Source: Polydactylus sextarius
Lineage: Eukaryota; Chordata; Actinopteri; Polynemidae
Length of the DNA stretch: 64,000 bases
Direction of reading: 5' to 3'
NCBI GenBank assembly: GCA_016801845.1
Contig: CM028931.1
Span: 7,562,587 to 7,626,586 of the forward strand
The position numbers and the translations under genes are program-made. Under the pieces are notes generated by a model. It was not told the DNA's origin. It worked only from the letters and a program-made list of their open reading frames with translations, and did not search any database. Within the stretch, counting starts at the first letter, position 1; each line of letters starts with the position of its first letter. This document shows positions 20,201 to 32,942 of the stretch, in pieces.

Positions 20201-21396
20201 TAAAAAAAAAAAAAGTCCAGCCTTGTTTTTTTCTTCCGTCCAATAAAATGTGAAATTACGCAGCGTGCGTGCGTGCCTGACAGCGTCGCAGAGAGAGAGA
20301 GAGAGAGAGACAGAGACAGATAGAGAGAGAGAGAGAGCGAGTGGCAGCAGCAGACAGACAGGCAGGCAGCGGAGTTGGTACGAACATCTTCGACTTCACA
20401 AAAAAAAAAAAAAAAAAAAAAAAGAAAAACACCTCGACTGCTCCTCAGCTGCTCCGCTCCGCAGATATGCCTCGGACCGGTCGCCGCCGTTTTTGATGAT
20501 TTCTTTTTTTTTTTTTTTTTCTCCAAGGTGTTTTGTTTTTTTTTTTGTATAACGTGCATTATTTAACCGCCCGATCGCTCGCGGTGAAGATGAATAAATG
20601 CGAAGCGACCAGCGAAGGAGAAAGTGTGCCTTGTTTGGAGCTGAACGGGTCGTGTGCCACAACATAAAAACTCGGGGAGCGCATCAAGGCCGAGCCGCAG
20701 CGGCAGCAGCCTGTAGCTGTAGCACTAGTAGTTAGCTAGTTAGCATCTCGGGCTAACGCTACGCTAGCCTTCTAGCTAACGTTACAGGTGTTCAGGCAGA
20801 TAAATACATAACCAAACGTAACTTGTAGCTGTAGTTAGTTGGCAGAGAGCTGGGCTCCCGTGTCGTGACTTAAAACCGAACTTAATGTGCCTGTTATAAG
20901 CTTTTTCGAAGCAAACGCCAAGTAGCGAGTAGAACACTTAGCAACATTGTTATTAGCCGTTAGCTTTTTTTTAGTCAGACGCTGTTTACAGCAGCAGGCT
21001 AGCGTCGTTAGCCTCCAAGCTAGCGAGTTAACTTTACAGCTACATGTGCTTATTTTGCTTTTGTAGCTGATTTTTCGCTGTTTAACTCAACTCGACAACG
21101 TAGTCGAAGTGTAGTTTAGTGACACTTTTCACGTTTGCAAGCCAGGCAGTTGGACTTTTTCGTTGTTTTTCTGTTTTGTTTTTATAAAAGAAAGAGAGTG
21201 AGTGAGAGTGAGAGAGAGAGAGAGAAAAGAACAGAAGAAGAAGAAAAGAAAAAAAAAACAAAAAGAAAAGAAAAAGAAAAAAAAAAAACTCCACACCGTG
21301 CCTGCCCTGGACTGACCCACCCACAAGGACTATCTATCCGGGGCCGATGCTGACAGTTCAGCCCGGATCACGGCAACGCCAGGAGCCGCTACAGCA
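20201..21396 (+). promoter_or_regulatory. sos2: sos2 promoter and 5' leader region
   Basis: Upstream of the sos2 ATG lie two purine GA tracts (about 20287-20339 and 21188-21290), a CAGCAGACAGACAGGCAGG stretch, several poly(T)/poly(A) runs and a segment dense in GCTAGC/GTTAGC words (20720-21040). The leader immediately before the ATG is GC-rich. The transcription start cannot be placed from sequence. Confidence 0.45.
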
Positions 21397-21480
21397 ATGC
21401 AGCCCCAGCAGATCTACGACTTTTCAAGTGAAGAGAACAGTCACAAATGGAGAGGCCTCTTCGTGCAAGCTTTAGCAAAG
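21397..21480 (+). CDS. sos2: sos2 coding exon 1
   Basis: ATG CAG CCC start; encodes MQPQQIYDFSSEENSHKWRG and LFVQALAK. Donor AAG|GTAACA. Start chosen by match to SOS N-termini. Confidence 0.94.
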
Positions 21481-23525
21481 GTAACACTGCTTATTTTCCT
21501 TTCCCAACACCGTTTAAACCTCACGAAACCTTCACCAAAGTCTCCATCAAAACACTAAACACACACGTCCGCGCTGGAGCTTCATTTTAAACACTTGTTT
21601 CATCTGCACTTAACACACTTTTGTGTCAAAATACTAAAGTGATCTCAACTAAAAGTGTCCATGCTGTCAGTGTTATAATCGTTATGAGTAATACAACATG
21701 AATGTCCAATGTAATTAACACTAATTGCCTGTGAAATCCCATTTAATTCAAGCTTCTTAATGTTTTTGTTGCTCGTCTTCATCCTCCGGTCACTTTAATC
21801 ATTTATTTTTCCATCAGAAGTCGATCATCCTACGTGATCTGTTGACGTGAACCCCCAAGTTAAACACTAATACAGATGTTAATGTTTTGGGCTTGTGACT
21901 CGTCCGTATGTATCGCTGCCTCACTCTTTATTTGTTCCTCATTTGAGACGACACAAAAGTGTCTCACCCTGACGAAAGTAGAGCGAGGCCTTCTTGCAGC
22001 TGTTTAACACTTTGCTTACATGTCAGGTTTCTCTCTCTCTCTCTCTCTCTTTTTCTCAAGAAATGCTACTTCACTTTCATGAGCCTAATTGAAACTTTAA
22101 GGTCAGGAAACATTTTAATTTTAATGTCCTTGGTCAGCAGGACGGACCTGTATCAGTTCCTTTTTGGCTGTCCTCCCTTCTCTCTCCCTTTTCTTGCATC
22201 ATCTTGGCTTCTCCCCAACATCACCAGGTTTATTTTCTATTTTCTAACCGAAAACACGCACTTATTGCTGATCTTTTAGATTTTTTTTTTTTTTTTTTTT
22301 GTACTGTCAACTCTTGGCCTCGCCGTTACATGAGGGCGCACAAAAAGAGCTGGGTGCCCTTTTTTTTTTTTGTTTGTTGTTTTTTTTTTCTTCTTTTGTA
22401 ACAGATCTGTGTGTGGGGAAAAAAACCACAAAGACATGTTAAGATCCTTTTCCTTTTGTGTGTTTACATGCTAATGGTTTAGGAGAGGAACGACATGGAC
22501 TGTGGTGGTTGTGGGGGAAAGCTAGTAGAGAGAGGATAGTTCTTTTTTTTTTTTTTTTTTTGAGTTTCCATCCAGTTGGTTGTAATTGTGCTTTGCTTTG
22601 ACCACGATATGATGCCCTGGTTTATTGGAACCTGGATGAAAAGACGGGAGGTTCGAGTTCAACCCGAACAGCAGCACTCGCGGTAGCTTTGCCGTTGGCG
22701 TGTCTCCATTTATTTATTCGTTCATCCCTTTCCAAACCTAAAACTCATCCCAAGGCAAAACAAAACAAAACAAAAAAAAACAGCTCGTCTTCGCTGCCGA
22801 GAAGCCGGACGGAGCTGTGGAAACGATCCAATATCTTTATTTTATCAGTTTCTAAAATCCTTTTTTTTTTTTATTTTATTCTGTAGATCAACCAGTACTT
22901 TAAGGATCCACACACAGCGTGTGGACTATTTTGGAAAGGGAACTTGTCAGAAACGCGACATAATAACTAATAGCAGCTGGCGAAGCGGTTTTATTTCGTT
23001 CATGCAAAGTAACGTCAAAACAATCACAGCTACTCTATAAAAAGATTTAAAGCTTTGTTGTTTTATTTGTGTATCAATTATTCAGGTTGGTTTTTTTTAT
23101 ATATGTGTATATATTCAACCTGGTGTGGTCAGGGAGGTGGGGGGGGACTTTGTCAAACATTGTTGACATAGGCTTTTTAATACATTTATTTTAGTAACAC
23201 TAACTGCCTGCAGGGGTAAGCAGCCGTTGGATTAGCTATATAGCAACATCATGTTTATAAATAACACAGGCTCTTTGTGTGTGTGTGTGTGTGTGTGTGT
23301 CAGCCGCCTGTGGCACTGTAGAGATGGCGCGATGAATCAGGTGAAACCGAGAGAGAGAGAGAGAGCAGGTGGTGGGCCGCGGTGCCGTCGTTTCATTGTC
23401 TCAACTTGTTACACAACCGCCGGAGGGAAAGCCTGTCAGAAATTGACGCAAGAGAGGTTTGTTATGGTTTTGACAGACTGTGACTCGCTGTTTTTCACAG
23501 CTGTCCGCTGAAGGGAGGGTAGGAG

Positions 23526-23566
<41 letters not shown>

Positions 23567-26500
23567 TTTCCTCGTCACAAGGAGTCATGGCGGGTGACTC
23601 CACCCCTTGAGAAATGAAATGAGGTTAGTTCTGTCGTTTCGGAGGCAGGTTTAAAGTGAATGACCCTCCGAAGTCTGACTGGACAGCTCGACGGTCGATC
23701 GCCTTTTTTTTGACAAATCAGGTTTTGTGTCAGTTTGTCAAAATGAGTTAGTTTTGTTTCAGAACGTCGTAAATTGAGTCCGGCTTCTGACATGGGATGA
23801 TGATGATAAAGGTGTAATACACCTCATATTTGAGATTTAGACTGTTTTGGGTTAAATCTCCCACCATGCACCTGCGAATCTCTTTATTATAGGGAGCCCA
23901 AGTCACGTCCAACTACTTCCGGTCCATCGGTCCTACGCTTGTAAAATTATGAATGAGAGTCAATGGAGAGATGAGAATAATTTTCTGGTCCTGTTTTGAA
24001 ATTTGTCACGGTTTTCACATGTGATGTTAGCGAATGTTAAAGATAATGTTTGACATAGAGAGAGCACCGTTTAGCGACAGGCTGCAAACGTTACTTTAGG
24101 TTTTGCGTGAGGCTACACAGCGGACCGCGACGCTCGTCTCGCTACATTTACGTCACCGTCAAAACTCTTGATGGCTAACGTTAGCTTAACGGCTAGCTAC
24201 AGCTAACGTAGGAAAATATCTCACCCGGTCAGTTTTATCCACCTGCTCCTCGTTCTCTCTCCAGCCGGGAAGAGAGGGGGAAAGAAATTGTAACGTGATG
24301 TCGCTGACATCGAGACTGTTTGGTTTGTAGTTGAACCAGTTACGTGTTTTCAAAAGCAGATAAATCAAGAATAACACCACAAACATAGTCTTGACTCACA
24401 CTAGTAAATTAAGATACAGGATAGGTGCAATTCAGGGTAGAAGTCCAAGTGGATTGGAATTTAATTTTCATCTTTCCATTGACTACCATTCTTTTTTTTT
24501 TTCTCAACTGGAAGGGGCGTGACTTAGGCTCCCTACAATCTATCTCAGACCCTTGTTACATTTCTCTCCATCATCTCCCCTTGCGTTATATTACCAGCTT
24601 GTAACGTCTGCAGCAGAAAAGGCCAAAGGTAAAAGGATCGAGTCCGGTCACGCGTGTCTCGCCGATGACGCCATGACGCTAACCGCGACAGGTCCGGCGC
24701 TCGTCTGCGACCGTCCCGGAGGAGGAGGGGGGGGGTTATTCTCGACCCCGAGCGGCTCGTGCCCCGACGGGCCGGCGTTAATAATAACTGTGCATTCTCC
24801 ACGTCTGCCGTTTCACTGGCACGGATGGACAGAAAGGCCGGGGAGCTTTGCTGTCTACGGTTTCATACCATTGCCATGTTGAGCTAACGCTGCTGAGTTC
24901 AGAGGGTGAGGAGGAGGACGACGAGGGTGGAGGGGGGGGGGGCTTCGCTTCGCTTCCAAATTTTTCAAAAACCTGACGTCGCTCAGGTTACAAGCACGCT
25001 TTGTTTTTGTACGCGTTGCCTCTTTTATCCCCTCGGCCCGAGCAGACAGTTAAACTCTCGACTGGGTGACCTCACGAGCTCAGATTCTACTTTTATTTCA
25101 GACGGATGGTTTCGCCGCCACATTTATCCGGACCAGACGCAGCGATTTATTTCAAGCCAACTGTGTCTATTATCGTTATTATATTATATGTATAAAGAGT
25201 CCCATTTTATCATATGTCGAGAAAACAACTTCTCCTGCAGGATAGAGGAGTACAGTAACACGCATACCAAGCAGGGAATGGTTAGGGTTAGGGAGCTGAC
25301 ACACAAAAATGCATACTTGAATTTATCATCGCATCTCCTTTTGGGCACTGCTGCACCAGAAAGTGGCTGTTATGTCCCCCCCCCCCCTCCCTCCTCCTGC
25401 CTCCCGCAGCCTTACACAGCTGAGATTTCATTTTCACAAGCCCACGTATGTAAATATGACTTAATAGAGTGTAATTCAGTTTCAAAAAAAAAAAAAAAGA
25501 AAAGGTTTCACTTGAATCACCGAAAAAAAACACCCGACGTCGACAGGAACCGGTCGCGCTCCGAGTTTATTTGCACGGCGGTTTATTTTTAGTCCTGGTA
25601 TCTGTTTAATCTTTACGCTCGACAAATAATTTTTCACTCGAAGAAAAGGTGACTGACGACGGAGGGGTGGGGTTTGGGAAGGTTGACGGAAAACCACCGT
25701 TTTGATTTGAGATATATTTTTTTACTCGTTTACACAAAAGTTTGGAAAAGTTAATCGGCAGTTTCTTCAAACGTTGAGATAGATTTACAAACAATACTGT
25801 CAACTGGTGATTATTGCTATTAAGCAAATAATATGGTAATTGGTCTTTTAGTTAATTTACTTATAGTAACAATAATACGTTGTTGTAACATTTCCTACCA
25901 TCTCCAAAGCCTCAGACCGACACTTTTTTACTTGAAAATCAACAGCAACAATTTCTCAAGTTCGATTATTGATATTTGCCGATCACAGGCTGAAATAATT
26001 CATCAATCAATTTGGTAAATAACTGTAAAAAAAAAAAAAAAAAAACCAAACAAAAGTATGAAAATTGTGGCACTCTATCAGCCATTCAGTTGCAGTTAGA
26101 TCAAAAAAAAAAAAAAAAAAAAAAACAACTCCATCGGTTTACCACTTCGTCTCCGTGGCGACTGCGTGTTGATTGGACAGGATGTCCCTCGTAACAGTTT
26201 TGCGCTTCCTGTGCAGCAGCAGGCGCAGACCAAAGGATGAGGCTGATTAACGCGCGGTACCCTCCCCCCGCCCTTCCCTCGATATCAAATCAGGTCTGAG
26301 ATCATCAACGCCGTCGTCTGCTGGAGGGGTTCAGAAAGAGGATGGGTGGATGCTGGGGTCGGCGGGTCAGAGCGGGACAGGGGCTGGGAGAGGGGGGGCG
26401 GGGTCACGGCGAGTCCACGTGCCGTCGACACCACGTCAGCCAAAAGCCATTGTTTTTAAGCAGGGCCGGTTAAATGTCAAGTGCGGCGGTTTAAAACGTG

Positions 26501-26647
26501 CGTTGATGGTTGTGAACTTGCGTTTCCTTGTTGTTCGCGTCTAAAGTAAAACTCAGGGAAAGTGCTTTGTGCCGCGATCTCTGTTAAGGATAATCTCTGT
26601 TTATGTGTCTTTGTCTTTGTGTGTGAGTGTGTCTTCGCCATGCTTCT

Positions 26648-26679
<32 letters not shown>

Positions 26680-29600
26680 CCTGTTGTCTCAGAGCTGATC
26701 TCTGCCCTATGGTTCCCCAGACAGTCTGGTTGTAATGGCAGATGATGTCATGGCATGAATCACAAACAGTGACACATGCTCGGGTATAATAACAAGCCCC
26801 ACCCCCTCTCATCTCTTCAACACACACACACAAACACACATATACACGCACAAAGCCACATTACCTGCAACCTGAGCCTGATGCAGCCTCATATACACAC
26901 AGCCAGGAGAATAATCAATCGAATTAGAAATGTTAACCCTGTATTAACACCATACGGCCTCTTGTTATTATCTCCAACCTTTCTGTTCTTTTACCACCGG
27001 ACACACACACACACACACACACACCTGATCGCTCTGCTCCAGATGTGCACGCACACGCTGATGAAACAGGATGCAAGCTGGGTTAAAAACAAAAACTGAC
27101 TGCTCACCGCTGACCTGCATCTCCGCTTGAGTGATGGAAAAAAAAAAAAAAAACGAGTGTAGGGGACCTCGTTGAAAATTAAAGTTGCATGCTTGTTTCC
27201 GTAAAGCTACTAGTCAAAGTTAGGAAATATTACTTTTCTTTAACTGTTGGTTCATTCCTTGTGGAAGTAATCAACAGTGTAACTGACGATTACCTAATGT
27301 TTAGGGACGTCCGATAATACCGATATCATCGAGCCGATATCGGTTTTTCCTACGACAATGAAAACCCAAAGTAGGTAATGGGTTAATTCCACGACAGGCA
27401 GGGGGAAAAGCGCCTGCATATATCGCTATCGGCTGATATCGGAATCGGTAATTTAAGTGTTTGGGCAATATCGGCATGTCGGATATCGGCAAAAGGTCGA
27501 TATCGGTCGTCCCTGCTAATGTTAATATAAAATAATAAAGTTAATAAATAAAGTTAAATGCACACACACGCACGGGGTTTCCATGTGTGCGTGGCAGCCG
27601 CTCGTCGTGCGACAGAAACAGTCTCGTGTCAGTTTCCACGTCTGATGCTTTTTAATGACGTTGCAATTCGCCAGTAATAAAATCTTCTTTGTGAGGTAAA
27701 AAAAAAAAGAAAAAAAACGTCTGTGGTTTGGATGTTTGGGTAAAGACGCTGTGTGTACTTTTCCACTTGAGTGATGAGATGTGTTTTTTTTTTTTTTTTC
27801 TTTTCTTTTCCTCTTAACTTTCACTTCTGAGCTGCGACGTTCGCTGCGTTGTTTTGATTTCATATCTCATCGATCCATCCACGCGGCTGTGTCCGCGCGG
27901 CGTTCGCTCTGTTTTGTAAACACGATGCACGATACGTGATATTGGGCGGGAAGATAGACGCTCGCATGCACTTCCTTTGTCGTCAATCAACCAATTAAAG
28001 CTGCGAAAGGTGATTGATGCAACTAAACTCAGAATTTATTGTAGGTTTTGATCATTTATTTGATAAATCGAGACTGTTTCCTGACATTTTATAGACCAAA
28101 TAATAGAATTTTTTTTTTTTTTTTCAATTAACAAGACCGACTTAAGTTCTGCAACTTATGATTATTGCCATTAGCAATTAATTAGATGATTATCCCCTTA
28201 GTTAATTGAGTAATAACAGTTGTTTTGGACTATAAAACCAGTTATGTTCGCTTCTTTTTCTTTTTTTTTTTTCTGTCTGTGAATCCTGGTTTTCCCTCCC
28301 TTGAGTTTCGACTCTGATCCTGTGTGTGTAGTGTGTGTGTGTGTGTATGAGTCTCATCATACTACACACATCAATACCTCTCAGTCTGCTGCTATGATCT
28401 GCTCCCCGGGGGCTTCGCTGTGTGTCGGTAGAGAACGAGGAGGAGGAGGGAAAGTGAGAGTGAGCGAGCGAGCGCTGGGACTTCCTGTGCACTAGCCTTT
28501 CCCTTCTTAATGGAGCTGACCCATGAAACTGAACACCTTAACATGGAGCGGGAGGAGCGGGACTTTGATTTAAATATGTTAAATTATTTAAATTTCTAAT
28601 TGTTGTTCTAAAATCCTGAAGATGCTAGAGTTAGGGACGTTTGACAGCATACAACACGAGGTAGGATAATTCAACTTGCCATCCACTTTAGCACTAGCTG
28701 CTGATATACAACATGTTCTATTAAGTACACAGTCAAAAAAAAGTAGCAAAACCTCACGTTTCCTTCCTTTCGTCTGTAGATGTCTTCTTGGTAGCTTCAC
28801 TGATTTTGCCACAGGATGCCATAGAAGTTGAGGACCAAAAACATTAGTAAACATTAATGGAGGACACGGAGGAGATGCTGTACTTGTTGCTCGGTTAGCT
28901 TACGGCGATGGCTATGGCTGATTATTTTGTTGACGCTCTCTCAACTCTGGTCGAGCTTGTGAAGACGCTCCCTCTGACCAATCGGTGGCCGGCAGTTTGA
29001 TCACGTCAAGTTTTAGTATCGACTCAGCTCCATTGGTTCCTCGACGGAGTAGGAACTGAAAAAGTAGCTGGTACCAGGAACTAGTATCGAGTATAAAACA
29101 CTAGAAACTGAGTAGAGTAGATTCTAGTGGAAAAGACCTATAAGTCATGTGGGGATGGTTTGTACCTATGGCGCTTGTTAGGCCTGTTTTGTGTAGGGTT
29201 GGGGTTTGGGAAGAAGCTCAGATAAGTGTAAACTAGAGGTAAAATATTGTGGAAATAAACCACAAACCTCCAAAATCATTTGACCGGACATCATCCAGAA
29301 ACGCTATCGGCATCGTCAGCCATCAACAACGTTAATCTGCGGCATTAGTTTTAGAAAAATCCTGAAACAGAAGCGCGTCTAAATGAAATGAAGATATATT
29401 GATATTCAGAAGATTCGGCTCAGACTACGACCTGAATGTGATCAGGTCTCGGATCAGTGCGGTTGTAGTTCGCAGATTATAACTGTATTTAGACTCGACT
29501 CACTGAAGATGTATGTTAATGTTGATGTTGATACTGGTCGTCGCAATGGTTTCTGGGAAGTTGAGCTGTGCCTCCAGTCTGTCTCGATTGATAACGGATG

Positions 29601-32600
29601 AGTGGAGGGTGATGGGGGTCACACAACCCTCTAAACAAAACTGTTCCAGGACCAGCACTTCAAACGAAGGTGGTATGAGAAATTTCCCAGCATGCACCAG
29701 GACTAGGACGCAGTTGTCATAAAAAGATAGCAGTTCAGCTGATAAACTAATCCATACATTTAACTTATTAAGATAACTCATCGCTAACTAACCGCTAATC
29801 AACAGCATTCGCTAACATTAGCGTTAGCTTAGCAATTTGCTAACGTTTTCCATTTATCTTTTCCGGTGAAACGTCAGATTAATGTAAACAAACATCTCAT
29901 CAGCTTTTAATCAAACGCCGACTCAATCGGCGCCAACGAGTGCGCGGACGCCATCTTTGTTTGTTTGTCGTCACTCGGTCGTCATGGAGACTTGTCGCGT
30001 CGCATTTTTACGTAGCGACTTCCGACGACGCGTAACGGTAAAGTAGAGGAACGTTTTCACCCCTACCACCTCAACACTTTGTTTCAAGGGACGAGGGTAG
30101 GGGTAAGAGAAGGGGCAAGGGTCAAAAAAAGAGAAATGGGATCATCCCCCCCGACTACACCAGATTGCGTCGCGTCCGTCAGCCGTCAGTATCGTGTTGC
30201 AGCCGCACTGTAAATACACCGTCTGCAGTCGTCTACCTGCTCTGCTTTCACTCCCTCGATTTGGACGTCGTCATCGGGTGAAACCGACAGACCCGCTGAC
30301 GAGACGTCACTGTCACTTTAAACCAGATTCCGCCCAGACACAATGATTCATTAACGCCTCGTTTGCTTTCAAGCAGGAATATTAACCGAGTGAACCGTGC
30401 TTTACTGACTCATTCATTCATTAAAATTTTAGCCCATCACGGTCCCGTCTCGGCTCAGCTGAAACTGCTTGATATGGTGGTGTGTGTTTTTTTTTTATTT
30501 TATTTTGTGCGCATGTTGTCGCTCCACGTTTCATCCTGACATTGTTGCAGATAGACGACACTCGTTGGATGTGGGCCTCTCTGAAACGGGCCCAACTATT
30601 CTGTGAATGGAGTCGGGGGAAACCCCCGTAGTTTCAGTGTGGTGACTCACAGCTCCTGGTGTCCTGTGGAATTTGGTCAAGTGCCTATTTGCGGTCAAGA
30701 GGATATATATGTCTCATAACCTACTTCTGCTTTGATATCTTTAAAAAATATATATATATATATATTTATTTTTTTCCGAGCAGAGTGTAAAGTTTGCGGT
30801 TTATTTATAACTCTTTGGTCTTGTGAGTGTGCATCAAAACAGAAATGACGTACAGAAGCGTAAATGAGGCCAAGTTGTGGTTTCACATTTTCCAGCTTCT
30901 CTTAAAAAAAAAAAAAAAACAGCATCTGAATGTTGTTAATGAATCAGAACATGAATATGAAATGCATCTTTTTATGCTTCCTGCCTCGTCTTTTGATTTG
31001 CGTTTTTTTTTTTTTTTATATATATATATGTTTTGATCTGAAACACGTGAACTCGACACTCGAGAGCTCGGAGGGGACATCCTGCCTGTCGCTGCCGCGT
31101 CTCTGTTAAGTCAGAGCACAAGAATGCGTGAAGCCCGGTTCGCTGTTGACCTTTTAACATCTCCTCTCACATTCCTTAATCCGGGGGCAATGTTTTGTCA
31201 TCATAACGCCCCGCTTTTACGATATATGCCAGGGTAATTCCATCACTACCATGCGAACAGGCCGCGCTTTTGTCGAGCGGGAGAGTTGAAATGAATGTGA
31301 AACTGTCTCTTTTCAATCCACCTCTCCTCTCCTTTTTTTTTTTCTTTCTTTCTTCTTCTTTCCTCCCCCCCCTCCAAGTCTGCTGCTTTTGGTGCTATAA
31401 TAGTATCTCAACTGACAGCATTCCTGCGAGAGGGCACGGCCCAAATGACGACAACTTTTGGAGGGCTGGAGGGTGTTGGTGGTGGTGGTGGTGGTGGTGG
31501 TGGTGGTGGGGGCGTTCTTCTATTTCGACCTGATGTAGCCACACCTTCTGCTCCGACGCCAACTGAAACCACACCTCTCACCGAGCCCTTTCAGCCCTCA
31601 GGAGTCCCTCTGCTTTCTGAGGAAACCTGGCCACTTGTTAAATCCTCAGAGACCAGTTTGAAATCGATTATTCTGGGAGATAATATCACATGGGTTTCTT
31701 ATTTAGCAACATCTTTAACTGAAAGGGTTATTTCCTTATAGATTTGAGTGTCATAGGTCCCATAAGTGACAATTAATATCAACTTTTTTTGCTCATATTT
31801 AGTTTTATTATAGGGAGCCCAAGTTCTGCCAGTCTACTTCCTGTACATATCAATGGAAAGATAAAAATTGTCTGGTCCCATTTGAAATGTGCCATGGTTT
31901 TCACATATGATGTTTGTGAATATTAAAGTATTAAAGAAAATATTAAATATTAAACATTACTTTAGGTTTTAGAAGGATCTGAGGCCACGTAGCGGACTAC
32001 AACGCTCGTCTCGCTACATTTACGTCACCGTCAAAACTCTGACGGCTAACGTTAGCTTAACAGCTAGCTACGCTAACCTAGGAAAATATCTCACCTGGTC
32101 AGTTTGATCCACCTACTCCTCGTTCTCTCTTCAACCGGGAAGAGAGGGGGAATAAAATTGAGACGTGACGCCATCTACGAGACTATTTGGTTTGTAGTTG
32201 AACCAGTTACGTATTTTTAGAAGCAGATAAATCAACAATTACACCACAAACATAGTCTTGATTCACACTAATAGTTTTGTTTCATTGAATATACAGGATA
32301 TGTGTGATTCAGGGTAGAAGTCAAAGTGGATCGGAAAATAATTTCTCTCTCTCCATTGACTCTCATTCTTTTTTTTTCCTTTTTTTTTTTGTATTATTGT
32401 ATGTCAGGAAAAGCTGATTTTTGAGCACAAAGCATCGTGGGAGATGTAGTTTGTACACTTGCTCTTTTAATTGTTTGTAGCTTTAGCTGTGTTTGGTTGT
32501 TGTAGAAACGGTTTCTGAGATTCTGACGATTCTAAAAGATACCAAAAAGATGATGGCGTTACGCGCCGTGAAATCAAATGTGACCCACTCTGTCCCCGGT

Positions 32601-32908
32601 ACCGGGGGCATCGCGTCCTCCTCCATGCGCTCACTGCTGGCAGCCATTTTTCCAAACTGCGCGCCAAACCAGCGTGACGCTTTTTGATGACATAAAGAAG
32701 TACAATCAAAATGGGCAAATTGATATCGCGCACCGCTACATCCAGGCTTATGTATTGGTTAAAATACAGTTGGTTTCAAATAATTTTGCTTCTTATTTTT
32801 AGGGTTTTGCCATGGTGGTGGATTCAAGTTTCTTATTTAGCGCCATCTTAAAGCCTAATTTGAAGCTTTTGTTATTGTACAGAGTGGATTTTACAGGATT
32901 TTGCACAC

Positions 32909-32942
<34 letters not shown>

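Noticed and set aside
24906..25592. 228-codon frame in sos2 intron 1
   Set aside because: Composition shifts along its length, it includes poly(C) and poly(A) translated as Pro and Lys, and shows no domain-like pattern.
26477..27099. Frames rich in Thr-His or Val-Cys near 26.5-27.1 kb
   Set aside because: Translations of GT/AC microsatellites.
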